A stretch of DNA of 62,217 nt from Armatimonadota bacterium (GCA_020161505.1 JAIUNY010000018.1:1-62217); one strand, 5' to 3'; positions 17,914-27,303 are shown, counted from the first letter of the stretch. Made by a program: numbers and translations. Notes: generated by a model from the sequence alone, not told the origin.

Positions 17914-18993
17914 GTGACCGCCTGGCTTGCATTCATCGCTATGACCTCAGCCGATGCTTCCCCGGTCGCGCATTCTGCTGCCTCGGAAGCCAAAGAACTC
18001 ATTCCCCACGTCTACGCGCAGATTGAGGCCGACTACTGGCACGCCGAAAGCAAACTCTATCGGGACGCCTGGAAGGACGGCGAGAACCTCAGCCAACCCG
18101 CCTTTAACTGGGGCGTCGGTGTGATGCTCTCTGCCCTCAATGGATCCGCCCGATTCTCCCCGGAGATCGCGGCGCGACTTCCCGTCTACCTCCAGAGCAA
18201 TCGACTCTATTGGAATCAGCGATCTCCTGTCGCTGGCTTCGACGTTCTCCCGAACCCAGGAGGAATTGATCGATACTACGATGACAACGCCTGGATGGTC
18301 ATTGCCCTCGTTGAGAGCTATGAGATCACCCAGGATGTCCAGTGGCTGGATCTCGCCGAACAAGCCCTGCTCTATGTGGCGAGCGGTGAGGACGAAAAGC
18401 TCGGCGGCGGAATCTACTGGCGAGAAAGCGACAAGGCAAGCAAGAATACTTGCAGCAACACACCGAGTGCGGTGGCCGCACTCGTGGTCTACAAACATCG
18501 CAAGAAGCCCGAGTATCGCGCCATGGCCGAACGGTGGCTGCGCTGGACGCTCACGCATCTCCAAGACCCCACCGATGGCCTGATGTGGGACAACATGTCG
18601 CTGGATGGCAAGATCGAAAAGACGAAGTGGAGTTACAACTCCGCCCTGACCATCCGCGCACAAGCCGCCCTTGAGAAGGAAGGGGAAACCTTCCCGATCT
18701 CGGCCAAAAAGCAATGGGAATCCGCCTGGGAGTACTGGTTCCTCGGCAAAAAAGGCATGCTGAGCCACGGACGATTTGCCCACCTCCTTCTTGAGACGGG
18801 ACTGGAACTCGGCTGGGTTTCGTCCGAAGACCAGCTCACTTTGGTGCGCGCATTGCGAAAGTACGGCGAACCCCACGCCTGGCGGTTCGGCCCCGATTGG
18901 GACAAGCCGTTTGTTCCTGGCTCCCGCGCCGAACTCATTGACCAAGCCAGCGTTCTGCGCGGCCTGGCCCTGATCGCCCAGCAAGGCGACTAA
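17914..18993 (+). CDS. Glycoside hydrolase family 76-like (alpha-1,6-mannanase-type) protein
   Basis: A 359-residue secreted or periplasmic alpha/alpha barrel enzyme. It starts at GTG with a short hydrophobic leader (VTAWLAFIAMTSADASPV). The motif RYYDDNAWMVIALVESYEIT contains the paired aspartates that catalyse in GH76, followed by WLDLAEQALLYVASGED, GGGIYWRES, KNTCSNTPSAVAALVVY and TKWSYNSALTIRAQAAL, all typical of the family. GH76 enzymes attack alpha-1,6-mannan; a broader glycan target is possible. Its place behind the sugar-type repressor supports a role in carbohydrate use. Confidence 0.85.
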   Translation: MTAWLAFIAMTSADASPVAHSAASEAKELIPHVYAQIEADYWHAESKLYRDAWKDGENLSQPAFNWGVGVMLSALNGSARFSPEIAARLPVYLQSNRLYWNQRSPVAGFDVLPNPGGIDRYYDDNAWMVIALVESYEITQDVQWLDLAEQALLYVASGEDEKLGGGIYWRESDKASKNTCSNTPSAVAALVVYKHRKKPEYRAMAERWLRWTLTHLQDPTDGLMWDNMSLDGKIEKTKWSYNSALTIRAQAALEKEGETFPISAKKQWESAWEYWFLGKKGMLSHGRFAHLLLETGLELGWVSSEDQLTLVRALRKYGEPHAWRFGPDWDKPFVPGSRAELIDQASVLRGLALIAQQGD

Positions 18994-19036
18994 TCGCTCA
19001 CGCCTCCCGACCCGATGCCGTAGAATCTCGGGAGGC

Positions 19037-19435
19037 ATGAGCTGGATCCCCACTCCCGAAGAACAAGCCACGCGCGACACGGTGATCGCGACAATCCTTG
19101 ATGACATCCGGGCGGGGCGTACGATTTTCTTGCCCGATTTCGACAAGGAGATCAGTCGGCCGAGCGACGAGTTCGCCCTCGTAAGCGTGGGGATTGAGCC
19201 GAATGCGTACGGAGGCACGGTTCAGGGTCTGCGGTATCAGTTTGAAGGGGAGGAAGATCTTCTCCACCTTATCATCACCCGCGAGAACTCTGAACCTCTC
19301 ACGCCGGAAGAAGCGCAGCCGGTGGTCAGCTTTCTGTATCCCGGCGTGCCCGTGGCCCTGATGTGGTTCAAAGGAGGCACCGTGTCCCAGCATTTTTACC
19401 TGGGACACGATGTCTTGCTCGAATTCCTCGCCTGA
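19037..19435 (+). CDS. Hypothetical protein, 132 aa
   Basis: I do not recognise this protein. It starts with ATG behind GGGAGG and a TAGAAT hexamer at 19021, so a short leader is likely. It is acidic and soluble, with an N-terminal helix (TPEEQATRDTVIATILDDIRAG) and a mixed strand-rich remainder (GTVQGLRYQFEGEEDLLHLIITR, PVALMWFKGGTVSQHFYLGHD). It converges with pepA, whose stop lies 8 bp away. Confidence 0.65.
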   Translation: MSWIPTPEEQATRDTVIATILDDIRAGRTIFLPDFDKEISRPSDEFALVSVGIEPNAYGGTVQGLRYQFEGEEDLLHLIITRENSEPLTPEEAQPVVSFLYPGVPVALMWFKGGTVSQHFYLGHDVLLEFLA

Positions 19436-19443
19436 GCTGCCGT

Positions 19444-20892
19444 TCAGCCTTTCAAGAACTCCGCGAAGAGCCTGACCCCGTAGCCACTCGGGCCATCGGC
19501 GACGGCTTCGTTGCCCTTCGACTCGCTCATCCCCGCCATATCTACGTGAGCAAACGGCACCCCCGGCTTGACGAAGTACGAAAGGAACGCCGCGCCCTGG
19601 CAAGGATGCGCGCGCCCGCCTTTCTTGGAGTTGATGATGTCGCTGCATTCGCCCCTCATCATCGCGCGGTAGTCATCATTGAGGGGCAATCGCCACAGCG
19701 TCTCCCCGCTTGCCTTGCCCGCTTGGAGGAGTTGATCAGCAAGCGCATCGGTCTCGCTGAAGAGCCCGCCATTCATACTGCCCAGCGCGGTGACCACGCC
19801 TCCGGTGAGAGTGGCGATATCAATGATCGCCGCCGGATGCTCGACATCGCAGGCATAGCAGAGGCCATCGGCCAGCACCAATCGCCCTTCCGCGTCGGTG
19901 TTGGTGACTTCGACCGTGACGCCGTTGCGATAGGTGATCACATCATCCGGACGATAGGCGTTGCCCGCGATCGAGTTCTCCGCCGCCATGATGAGAGCCA
20001 CAACGCGCTTGTTTGGCTTCAGAACAGTCGCCACCGCGTGCATCAGGCCGAGAACCGCGCATCCGCCGCTCTTGTCGTACTTCATCCCCGGCATGCCGTC
20101 CTTGCTCTTGATGCTGAGGCCGCCTGTGTCGTAGGTGATCGCCTTACCGACGAATACGACAGGATCTTGCGCCTCCGTGCCCGCCGGAGCCCACTCCAGC
20201 CGAATCATGCAGGGCGGGTTCTCGCTCGCTTTGCCCACATTGATCAGGCCGGTCATCTGTTCTGTGATGAGCGCATCGCCTTCGAAAACGCGCAGACTCA
20301 GCCCTGTCGTGCTCGCAGCAACTGCCCGCGCCTGATCGGCCATCCAGAGAGGAGTCGCGATGTTGGGCGGCGTGTTGACGAGGCTCCGGGCGAAGTTGAC
20401 CGATGCTGCGAGCTTCAGGCCGTCGGCCAGACCCGAGTCGGCTTCTCCTTGAAGAACGGCGACATTCAGCGTTCCCTCTTCCGACTTCCCTGCCGAGCCC
20501 ACAAACATCATCGGGTCGAAGACGTGGAGCCCCAGCGCCAGACCCAACGACTCTCCCGCCTCGCGCAACGCATCGCCCTCCAGGCGAACCCAGGAGAGGT
20601 CGAGGTGAACATTCTCGAACTTTCGCGTTCTCAGGTGGTTGGCCAGCTCGAATCCAGCCGAACGGAAGTCGGATCGCGGGTCATCACCCTTGCCCAGGCC
20701 GACAATGATGAGCATCGGGCCGTTTGCGGGGGTCGCCTCCACGATCTCGCCGGTCTCGCCCTGAAAATGCCTTCGAGTCACCGCCGCCTTCGCCTCGTCC
20801 GGGGCGAATACCGGAAGATCCTTCGTGGAGGTGACAAAGGCAACAAGAGCCTCTGGATGAGGCGCGTGGACATGGCTCACGGTCAGGGACAT
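19444..20892 (-). CDS. pepA: Leucyl aminopeptidase (M17)
   Basis: A cytoplasmic two-zinc aminopeptidase of 482 residues. The C-terminal catalytic domain has VGKAITYDTGGLSIKSKDGM (metal-binding Lys and Asp), MKYDKSGGCAVLG, and the family signature NTDAEGRLVLADGL with metal-binding Asp and Glu. The end, AHVDMAGMS, is also typical. The N-terminal domain is less conserved. The gene heads no obvious operon; the next minus-strand gene upstream ends 44 bp away. Confidence 0.94.
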   Translation of the reverse strand: MSLTVSHVHAPHPEALVAFVTSTKDLPVFAPDEAKAAVTRRHFQGETGEIVEATPANGPMLIIVGLGKGDDPRSDFRSAGFELANHLRTRKFENVHLDLSWVRLEGDALREAGESLGLALGLHVFDPMMFVGSAGKSEEGTLNVAVLQGEADSGLADGLKLAASVNFARSLVNTPPNIATPLWMADQARAVAASTTGLSLRVFEGDALITEQMTGLINVGKASENPPCMIRLEWAPAGTEAQDPVVFVGKAITYDTGGLSIKSKDGMPGMKYDKSGGCAVLGLMHAVATVLKPNKRVVALIMAAENSIAGNAYRPDDVITYRNGVTVEVTNTDAEGRLVLADGLCYACDVEHPAAIIDIATLTGGVVTALGSMNGGLFSETDALADQLLQAGKASGETLWRLPLNDDYRAMMRGECSDIINSKKGGRAHPCQGAAFLSYFVKPGVPFAHVDMAGMSESKGNEAVADGPSGYGVRLFAEFLKG

Positions 20893-20936
20893 GCCCGAGG
20901 TTTACCCGAAATACAACGTCGACGTATCCCCGTGAA

Positions 20937-21674
20937 TCAGGGCGCCGGTACCATCAGACCGAGGCATTCCTCGAACCCGGCCATCACGTTCATGGCGTGA
21001 ATCAGTTGCGCCGCGCCGGCTTTGCCGTCGCGATCCGCCATGACCTGGATCGTCAGGAGAGCGTTCTCATCCCCCGGGCTGAGCCGCAGACGATACGCGG
21101 CGTGATGCTTCCCTGCCACGAGCTGGGTATCCCACGCCCCTTGCTCGACCCGGCGAACAAAGAACGAACGCCCGTAGGCTTCTTCAAAAAGCTCATCCAA
21201 GGCATCCCAATCGGCCATCGGAGGAACCTCGGCCATCACGTTGGCCGCGAGCACTGAGCCCAGGTCAACTTCGTCCAGAACGGAGATCACGTCTCCTTCC
21301 CACCCCATGCGCTCGGCGTGGAGGATCACATCTGCCGCATTGACTGCAAAGGTGAAGGTCACCACGGGATCAGCGGCCAGCAAACCCGCCCGGATCAGCG
21401 GCCCCAGACCGATTATCGCCAAGGTTGCGCCAGGCGAGGGCACGCCGACCTGATCGGCGCAGACCATCGGATTGTTGTCCATCAACTCAACGAGGCCAAT
21501 CACCGTGTCGGGATTGGCCTCGCCGTTGGTCTGGAAAACCACTCGATCCCATCTCTGACCCTGCGTGAAGGCGAGCTTCGCCGATGCTTCCCCATCGACG
21601 AGAGACACCGCGGGGTGCCCCGCCAAGAAAGCTTCCAAGGCTGGATCAGAGACGTGACCGGCGGTCAAGCTCAT
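20937..21674 (-). CDS. ArgC-like protein lacking catalytic residues
   Basis: A 245-residue protein whose C-terminal half aligns closely by eye with N-acetyl-gamma-glutamyl-phosphate reductase: ELFEEAYGRSFFVRRVEQGA, TQLVAGKHHAAYRLRL, LTIQVMADRDGKAGAAQL, AMNVMAGFEECLGL. The segment VGVPSPGATLAIIGLGPLIRAGLL matches the ArgC active-site region, but the catalytic Cys of 'NPGCxPT' is absent (PSPGAT, residues 79-84), and the catalytic His region (usually SAHLVPM) reads LAANVMA. The N-terminal NAD-binding domain is largely reduced (245 versus ~345 residues). So it looks like a non-catalytic relative. ATGA overlap couples it to the secreted protein gene upstream. Confidence 0.7.
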   Translation of the reverse strand: MSLTAGHVSDPALEAFLAGHPAVSLVDGEASAKLAFTQGQRWDRVVFQTNGEANPDTVIGLVELMDNNPMVCADQVGVPSPGATLAIIGLGPLIRAGLLAADPVVTFTFAVNAADVILHAERMGWEGDVISVLDEVDLGSVLAANVMAEVPPMADWDALDELFEEAYGRSFFVRRVEQGAWDTQLVAGKHHAAYRLRLSPGDENALLTIQVMADRDGKAGAAQLIHAMNVMAGFEECLGLMVPAP

Positions 21675-22354
21675 CGTCGGTTGATGTCAACCTTGAAGCT
21701 CATTTTTTGAGCCTTCTGGTTGCCTTGAGCCTTCATCGTGAAAGTCATGCCCATGGTCGAACGGAACATCATGCCGTCCTTCATGTCGATCAGCGAGTCA
21801 GTCTTGCCGGTGCCATCGCCGAAGCCACCCTTGGTTGCCAAGGTGGTTTGGACGTGGGCGTATTCCTTGCCGTTGATCTTCTTGAAGCCCATCAGCTTGT
21901 TAGTGGCGCTTCCATCCAGGCTCCCCATCGGGGTTGGGACTTGACCACTTGTCTTCCAGGTATCGCCAATGGCGACGGCCTTCTCCGGAAGTTCAACGAT
22001 GGTGCCTGTGCCTCCCCGTCCGGCGGCCTCTCCGACCATGCGACCGCGTGCATCCACCTTCGAGGTGCTGGTCATCGGCTCGCTGCCCGGCATGCTGATG
22101 CGGGAGTCAATGGTGGCGACTCCCGACTTGACATCCTTTACGGTGTAGGCCAGACCCATCTTCATCGGCTCGCCCCCTGGGGTGCCCTGAGCGGACATCG
22201 TCACGCTGTAGTTCAGCTTCATGCCCTTGCTCCACTTCATCCGCAGCATGTACTTGCTGCCAGATTTCGTGACTTGGGCGTCCGAGGTCATCGGGAGAGC
22301 AGCGAAAGTGGCAACGAGCATCCCCGCCGCGCTGAGTGCAATGAGCTTTTTCAT
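21671..22354 (-). CDS. Secreted protein of unknown function
   Basis: A 227-residue protein with a clear signal peptide (MKKLIALSAAGMLVATFAALPMTSDA). The mature part is basic and strand-rich (YMLRMKWSKGMKLNYSVTMS, GVATIDSRISMPGSEP, IVELPEKAVAIGDTW), and resembles other secreted beta-structured proteins that begin with a 'Y.L...f..G....Y' strand, such as DUF6263-like lipoproteins. AGAGGAAG lies just upstream of the ATG at 22354; a longer reading to 22411 overlaps the FKBP gene and is unlikely. Its stop overlaps the start of the ArgC-like gene. Confidence 0.75.
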   Translation of the reverse strand: MKKLIALSAAGMLVATFAALPMTSDAQVTKSGSKYMLRMKWSKGMKLNYSVTMSAQGTPGGEPMKMGLAYTVKDVKSGVATIDSRISMPGSEPMTSTSKVDARGRMVGEAAGRGGTGTIVELPEKAVAIGDTWKTSGQVPTPMGSLDGSATNKLMGFKKINGKEYAHVQTTLATKGGFGDGTGKTDSLIDMKDGMMFRSTMGMTFTMKAQGNQKAQKMSFKVDINRR

Positions 22355-22376
22355 CGTTCTTCCTCTAATTAACGGT

Positions 22377-23177
22377 TCAACCCTTCTGACCGTTGACGGC
22401 AAGAAGCTCAACTTCGATCTTTACCGGCTGTCCAGCTTCAATGGCCTGTGAGCCAATTTGCCCATAGACCAGGGTGTGAGGCAGAACGAGCGTGCGTTTG
22501 CCGCCCGCGCGCATGCCAATCACTCCGCCGATCATGCCCGGAATCGCATTGCTCGACTTATCGAGCTTGTACTTCACGGTGGCTCCGCGCTCCTTGGTGT
22601 CGTCCCACACCTTGCCTGTGAGATACATGCCCTTGTAGTGGAGCTCCACCATATCCCCGGCCTTGGCTTCCGGACCCTTTCCGACCACCGTGTCATCGTA
22701 GTCGAAGATCGCCTTTTCTGCCTCGCGGTAGACGTAGAGCAACTTGATATCGAAGTTCAGGTCGGCCTTGGGAGGAATCGTATCCCCTCGGCCTTCCAAA
22801 CCGTAGCCTAAATGCGTGGGAACTTCCAGCTTGCGCTCGCCGCCGGCCTTCATGCCGATAAGCCCTTCATCCCAGCCCTTGATGACCATGCTTCTGCCGA
22901 CCTCGAAGGCATACGGCGTCTTCGTGACCGAGTCATCCATATTGCCGTCGAACTGCTTGCCATTGGAGGCGAGGGTGCCACGATAAAGCACGAACACCAC
23001 GTCGCCCTTCTTCACCGGCTCGCCCTTGCCCTCCACCACATCGGTGATCCCGAGCTTCCGGCTCGTGTCGAGCTTCTCTTCCTTCGGGGCGCAGCCTCCC
23101 AGAAGCAGGGCTAGGCTCATCACGGCGAGCAACGTCATCGGTCGGGGCCGAGGATTCACCACGGTCTCACGCATCAT
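22377..23177 (-). CDS. Double-FKBP peptidyl-prolyl isomerase lipoprotein
   Basis: A 266-residue envelope protein with a lipobox LLGGC. Two FKBP domains follow: the first (~35-140) has YRGTLASNGKQFDGN, VIKGWDEGLIGMKAGGERKLEVP and YGLEGRGDTIPPKADL, the complete active-site pattern; the second (~155-266) has LHYKGMYLTGKVWDDT, IPGMIGGVIGMRAGGKRTLVLP and ends VKIEVELLAV, and is less complete (no Y-G-x-x-G...IP run of the same kind). It likely helps fold exported proteins. TACCAT lies 6 bases before the first ATG at 23177, supporting this start over MRPQRY at 23204. Confidence 0.88.
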   Translation of the reverse strand: MMRETVVNPRPRPMTLLAVMSLALLLGGCAPKEEKLDTSRKLGITDVVEGKGEPVKKGDVVFVLYRGTLASNGKQFDGNMDDSVTKTPYAFEVGRSMVIKGWDEGLIGMKAGGERKLEVPTHLGYGLEGRGDTIPPKADLNFDIKLLYVYREAEKAIFDYDDTVVGKGPEAKAGDMVELHYKGMYLTGKVWDDTKERGATVKYKLDKSSNAIPGMIGGVIGMRAGGKRTLVLPHTLVYGQIGSQAIEAGQPVKIEVELLAVNGQKG

Positions 23178-23183
23178 TCGGTA

Positions 23184-23212
23184 ATGGTACCTTTGCGGCC
23201 TCACGGTACACT
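23184..23212. promoter_or_regulatory. Divergent -10 elements for FKBP and smpB
   Basis: On the minus strand TACCAT (23184-23189) ends 6 bases before the FKBP ATG; on the plus strand TACACT (23207-23212) ends 9 bases before the smpB ATG. The 44-bp gap therefore holds two back-to-back promoters with almost no untranslated leader. Confidence 0.45.
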
Positions 23213-23221
23213 CAACGGCCT

Positions 23222-23692
23222 ATGGCTGGAAAGAATTCCAAGGATTCTGGCAAAAAAGGACCAGCCACAATCCAAAACAGAAAGGCGGGGTTTGACTACC
23301 ACTTCGAGGAAGTCCACGAAGCGGGCATTGCCCTTGTCGGTTCCGAAGTGAAGAGCCTCTTCCTTGGTCGAGCGAACCTCACCGACGCCTACTGCCAGGT
23401 GAGTTCTGGAGAGCTTTGGCTCTTTAACCTCGACATTGAGCCATACGAATTCGCGAACGCCTTTGGCCACGAACGTCGACGCAAACGCAAGCTCCTGATG
23501 CACAAAAAGGAGATCGAGCAACTCCGTCGTAAGACCGAGGAGAAAGGATTCTCCCTCATCCCCGCCAAGATCTACTTCAAAGAGGGCAAGTGCAAGGTCA
23601 GTGTCGCCGTTGCTCGAGGCAAGAAGCAGTACGACAAACGCGAGTCGATCAAAGAGCGCGACGAGAAACGCGCCATGGATCGCGATCTCTGA
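23222..23692 (+). CDS. smpB: SsrA-binding protein
   Basis: SmpB binds tmRNA and takes it to stalled ribosomes. The 156-residue protein shows the full family pattern: NRKAGFDYHFEEVHEAGI, LVGSEVKSLFLGRANLTDAY, FNLDIEPYEFAN, RKRKLLMHKKEIEQL, GFSLIPAKIYFKEGKCKV and the basic C-terminal tail GKKQYDKRESIKERDEKR, which enters the ribosome. The tmRNA gene itself was not found in the window. Confidence 0.97.
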   Translation: MAGKNSKDSGKKGPATIQNRKAGFDYHFEEVHEAGIALVGSEVKSLFLGRANLTDAYCQVSSGELWLFNLDIEPYEFANAFGHERRRKRKLLMHKKEIEQLRRKTEEKGFSLIPAKIYFKEGKCKVSVAVARGKKQYDKRESIKERDEKRAMDRDL

Positions 23693-23694
23693 GA

Positions 23695-24080
23695 TGGGGC
23701 CGAGAGTCCTGAAACGGGGATATATCAGAACTCTGGGTGCCTGGTTCCCTTCAGGATCCTGGCCCCCTCTCGACGCCCGCTCCGAGCTTGCATCGGGGTG
23801 CCTCAAGTCCGGGAGAGGCCGAATTCGAAACCAACTCCCGCGCGGGCGACCCCTCCCTGCCCTCCCCCAGGAATGGGGGAGGAGTCGTAATTGAAAGCTT
23901 GCAGTCTGATCCAAATGTTGACGTTTGTGACCAATTCTTGGACTCGCCCTCTCCGAGCTTGCCTCGGGGAGGGTGGCCAAAGGCCGGGAGGGGCAAATCA
24001 GCACCAAGTTGAATCATACAGACAAGGCACTCCCGCCCCTGACGGGCACGCGGCACCCCAGCCCTCAATGTCAGAGGAAA
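23695..24080. repeat. Intergenic repeat region C
   Basis: This 386-bp space between the convergent smpB and dapF genes has no credible gene. It includes hairpins such as CCTCCCCCAGGAATGGGGGAGG-like arms near 23866-23884, GGGTGCCTGGTTCCCTTCAG/GATCCTGGCCCC near 23737, and the block GACTCGCCCTCTCCGAGC followed by GGAGGGTGGCCAAAGGCC (23940-23985) closely matching region B. The translations through it in every frame are repetitive and Pro/Arg/Ser-rich, as expected for non-coding repeats. Confidence 0.7.
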
Positions 24081-24086
24081 GAAACC

Positions 24087-24953
24087 TCAGATCTCGCCGG
24101 GGTCTTCGTCCGGCCAGGCACCCCGACGACCGATCCACGAACCCTCAAAGACCCGGACAGCTAGGCCGATGAGATCCACCTCGCCATCCTCGTGATACGT
24201 CACCGTCACATCGCCGCCCGGAAGTGACATCCTCGCCGTCCGATCCGCGCGCCCATTGATCACCGCCGCCACCAAACTGGCACAAGCTCCGGTTCCGCAC
24301 GCCAAAGTGGCCCCGGCGCCGCGCTCCCAGGTCTTCATCTGCAAATGATTCCTGGAGAGAACCTGTACAAAATGGACGTTCGTTCGTTGCGGGAACAACC
24401 GATGCGACTCCAGCACTGGGCCGACCTTCGGCAAGTCCACTGCAGCAAGATCCTCCACCAGAATCACCAAATGGGGATTCCCCATGCTGACAGCGGTGCC
24501 CGAAAAAGTCTGCCCGAGAGCCTCGATAGGCTGCGAAACGAAGGTCTCCCCCGTGACGGGCATCCCGATCTCGGCAGGTGAAAGCCGCGCCCGGCCCATT
24601 CCTACCCGAACTTCGCTGCCCAAGAACTGGACATGGAGCAGCCCCGCGCCGGTCTCGACATCAAACGAACCGGAGGTCTCGCTGGTGGATTCCCGCACAA
24701 AGTGAGCGAAACACCGCAGACCATTCCCGCACATCTCGCTTTCGCTGCCATCGGGATTCCACATCCTCATTCGATGAAGCGTCTCGGTGCCGAGCTCATA
24801 CGCAATCAGGCCATCCGCGCCGACCCCTTTGGTTCGGTCGCAGATGGCCCGGGCGAGCTCGCTGAGCTCGTCTTCATCGACCGCATCAGCAACGCGATTG
24901 ATGAGCACGAAATCGTTGCCGATTCCGTGCATTTTCACAAACGGCAGGCTCAA
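24087..24953 (-). CDS. dapF: Diaminopimelate epimerase
   Basis: DapF converts LL- to meso-diaminopimelate for lysine and peptidoglycan. The 288 residues carry both catalytic cysteines in the expected settings, [12 protein letters not shown] and [13 protein letters not shown], plus the N-terminal [15 protein letters not shown] and [12 protein letters not shown]. It starts with ATG overlapping the hfq stop (ATGA) and is the last gene in a coupled operon. Confidence 0.96.
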   Translation of the reverse strand: MSLPFVKMHGIGNDFVLINRVADAVDEDELSELARAICDRTKGVGADGLIAYELGTETLHRMRMWNPDGSESEMCGNGLRCFAHFVRESTSETSGSFDVETGAGLLHVQFLGSEVRVGMGRARLSPAEIGMPVTGETFVSQPIEALGQTFSGTAVSMGNPHLVILVEDLAAVDLPKVGPVLESHRLFPQRTNVHFVQVLSRNHLQMKTWERGAGATLACGTGACASLVAAVINGRADRTARMSLPGGDVTVTYHEDGEVDLIGLAVRVFEGSWIGRRGAWPDEDPGEI

Positions 24954-25234
24954 TCGTCGTCTCGATCGTCACGCTCGCGTCGGGGAGCCCCCGCTCCCTC
25001 ATCTTCCTTGCCGCCAATCTGCTTGGCCGGAACCACGCTCGTGATTGCATGCTTGTAAACGAGCTGAGTCGGCTTTCCGGGCTGATCCAACAGCACCGTG
25101 AAGGCATCGAACCCGCGAACGTTCCCGCGAAGCTGTACACCACCCATGAGGTAAATCGTCACCGAGATCCCTTCCTTGCGGACCTGGTTCAAAAACATAT
25201 CTTGCAAATTAATAGCTTTGCCCATCGCACTCAC
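24950..25234 (-). CDS. hfq: RNA chaperone Hfq
   Basis: A 94-residue Sm-fold RNA-binding protein. Sm1 reads [30 protein letters not shown] with GFDAFTVLL, and Sm2 contains [13 protein letters not shown], including the Y-KH-A-I motif. The short C-terminal tail ([19 protein letters not shown]) is strongly charged and acidic at its end, as in E. coli-type tails. The GTG at 25234 overlaps the miaA stop; the ATG three codons later (25225) may be the true start. The miaA-hfq order is as in many proteobacteria. Confidence 0.95.
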   Translation of the reverse strand: MSAMGKAINLQDMFLNQVRKEGISVTIYLMGGVQLRGNVRGFDAFTVLLDQPGKPTQLVYKHAITSVVPAKQIGGKEDEGAGAPRRERDDRDDD

Positions 25235-26163
25235 TCAATCAATCGGGACACGTGTCCCTGGATTTCGCTCCACGCCCCCTCGACCTCAGCCTCGCTGAAC
25301 CCCGAAAGGTTCACGATCTCCAAGTTTGGCTCCGAGCGAAGCCATGTCCGTTGACGCTTTGCATATTGACGCGTCAGCAGAATGATCTGCTTCCGCGCCT
25401 CGTCGAGTTCAATTCTGCCCTCGATCAACTCGACCAGAGTGTAATACCCTATCGCACGCCATGCGGGTGCCCCCATTGACAACCCAGTGGCGAGGATTGC
25501 TCGTACTTCCTCGATCCAGCCCTCAGCGATCATTGTATCGCAACGGACGGCAAGAATGCGGTCTAACTCCGAAACAGTTGGGGAAATTCCGACTTTGAGC
25601 GAACGAAATGTCGGATATTTCACGTCCAATTTCTCCGCTGGTGTCGCGAGTTTTTCAAGGGCACGACGCACCCGTACAGGGTTCCTGAGATCAATCTGGC
25701 TCGCAATCTGAGGTGCTTTCTGCCTTAGTTCCTCCACCAAAGCTGCCAGACCATCCGACTTCTCCCGCTCCATCAGACCCTGCCGCACCGACTCTTCCGG
25801 TTCAGGGCTCATCTCTTCGTACCTCTCGAACAGAGCCCGGATGTAGAATCCAGTTCCCCCCACAAATACAGCAGAACGGTTTTCCGCATGAAGGCGCCGA
25901 AGGACCTCGCTGGACCGCCTCACCCAATCGCCGACGCCGAACGATTCGCTGGGGTCGAGAATGTCAATCAGCTCGTACTCCCTGACCCGACGCGGCTTGG
26001 CAGTGCCAATGGTGAACCCTCGATACACCTGGAAGGCATCCGCGTTGATGAGCTGAGCTCCTATTTCGTCGGCGAGCCGCTCGGCGAACGCCGTCTTCCC
26101 GCTGCCCGTCGGCCCCAAAATCGCGATCAACAGGGGATCGCGCCCCGGCGTCTCCGCCTGCAT
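25231..26163 (-). CDS. miaA: tRNA dimethylallyltransferase
   Basis: MiaA adds dimethylallyl to A37 of tRNAs that read U-starting codons. The 310-residue protein has the P-loop [68 protein letters not shown], and [12 protein letters not shown], the conserved basic stretch. Its ATG overlaps the Gfo/Idh/MocA stop, and its stop overlaps the hfq start. Confidence 0.96.
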   Translation of the reverse strand: MQAETPGRDPLLIAILGPTGSGKTAFAERLADEIGAQLINADAFQVYRGFTIGTAKPRRVREYELIDILDPSESFGVGDWVRRSSEVLRRLHAENRSAVFVGGTGFYIRALFERYEEMSPEPEESVRQGLMEREKSDGLAALVEELRQKAPQIASQIDLRNPVRVRRALEKLATPAEKLDVKYPTFRSLKVGISPTVSELDRILAVRCDTMIAEGWIEEVRAILATGLSMGAPAWRAIGYYTLVELIEGRIELDEARKQIILLTRQYAKRQRTWLRSEPNLEIVNLSGFSEAEVEGAWSEIQGHVSRLIE

Positions 26164-27152
26164 CAGATGTCCGCGCAGTCCACCGGAACGTTGCCGCCGT
26201 AGCCGCTCTGCCAGGCCGCTTCGGTGAGAGAGATCGTTGCCAGCCCGGATTCAAACGGAGCGATGACCTCGTCGCCTTGCTCAATCGCCCGCACAAAGTT
26301 CACGCAGGGATGCACCGATTGCTCCCACTGCTCCACCGTCCAGCGTCGACCATTGCGCTCGAATACCCGAACTTTCTCACCTTCAATTTCGATCATTGCT
26401 TCTTCAAACCAGACCGCGTGCCGCTCGTGCCACAGAGCAGCGTCTCCGACAATCGTGAGCGAAGCCATCGCACCTCCATGAAACTGCACACTGACCACGC
26501 TGTTGATGTCCACTTCGGTATCGAGGTCATCCATAAACGCGGTGACACGCTGAGGTTTCAGCATAGTGGCCCACAGGAGGATATCAATCATGTGGCTGCC
26601 CGAGTCGTTGATCTGACCGCCTCCGCTCAGAGCCTTTTCTTGACGCCAGCTCCCTCGAGTGAACTGATACCACTGCTGACCTAAGTGCGAATCGACGGCC
26701 CGGACTTTGCCGAACTGACCGCTCTGCACGGTGCCCCGGAGCCACTTGAACACTCCCTGGCCATGACGCTGATAGCTGATTCCCCCGATCTTTCCGCTCC
26801 GATCCCGCGCAGCGATGGCCGCTCGGGCATCGTCCACACTTGTCGCCAAAGGCTTTTCTGCCAGGACATGGCACCCAGCGTCGAAGCATTGCTCAATCTG
26901 AGCGCGGTGCAACGTGTGGGGCGTCGCGATGATCACCGCATCGGGCTTTGTCTCCGCGAGCAGGGGAGCAATCTCGGTGAACCGGGGCACCTGGGCCAGG
27001 TGCGGATGCTCCGTTCCCAGCTTCTCCATCTGCTCGGGAACGATGTCGCAAAGGGCGACGATCTCCGCCTGGGTGTGCTGTTTGAGTTCCGAGACATGCC
27101 ATCGAATGATGCCGCCGCATCCGATGAGAGCGATTCGCGTGCCCGTAGCCAT
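26163..27152 (-). CDS. Gfo/Idh/MocA family oxidoreductase
   Basis: A 329-residue NAD(P)-dependent sugar or polyol dehydrogenase. The N-terminal Rossmann domain has RIALIGCGGIIRWHVSEL and, further on, AVIIATPHTLHRAQIEQCF and HVLAEKPLATSVDDA with the conserved EKP. The C-terminal domain has SGSHMIDILLWATML, with the catalytic-type H-x-x-D pattern. The substrate is unknown. It heads the operon with miaA, hfq and dapF and diverges from the matrixin genes. Confidence 0.92.
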   Translation of the reverse strand: MATGTRIALIGCGGIIRWHVSELKQHTQAEIVALCDIVPEQMEKLGTEHPHLAQVPRFTEIAPLLAETKPDAVIIATPHTLHRAQIEQCFDAGCHVLAEKPLATSVDDARAAIAARDRSGKIGGISYQRHGQGVFKWLRGTVQSGQFGKVRAVDSHLGQQWYQFTRGSWRQEKALSGGGQINDSGSHMIDILLWATMLKPQRVTAFMDDLDTEVDINSVVSVQFHGGAMASLTIVGDAALWHERHAVWFEEAMIEIEGEKVRVFERNGRRWTVEQWEQSVHPCVNFVRAIEQGDEVIAPFESGLATISLTEAAWQSGYGGNVPVDCADI

Positions 27153-27303
27153 GACCCGGTTTTACCCCCGGAATTGCTGGCTTTCGACCCGTCTTTGTCA
27201 AGGATCGCGATTCTGGTAGCCCTACCTAAGCATGAGCGGCCCCGGCACGGAAAGAAGGAAGTGTGCTGGGTTTGTCCGGCCATCGGCTCCGAGGTTGTTC
27301 GTC

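Noticed and set aside
23201-24007. Long minus-strand frame through repeat region C and opposite smpB
   Set aside because: It covers smpB antisense and the repeats; the protein is low-complexity and repeat-derived.
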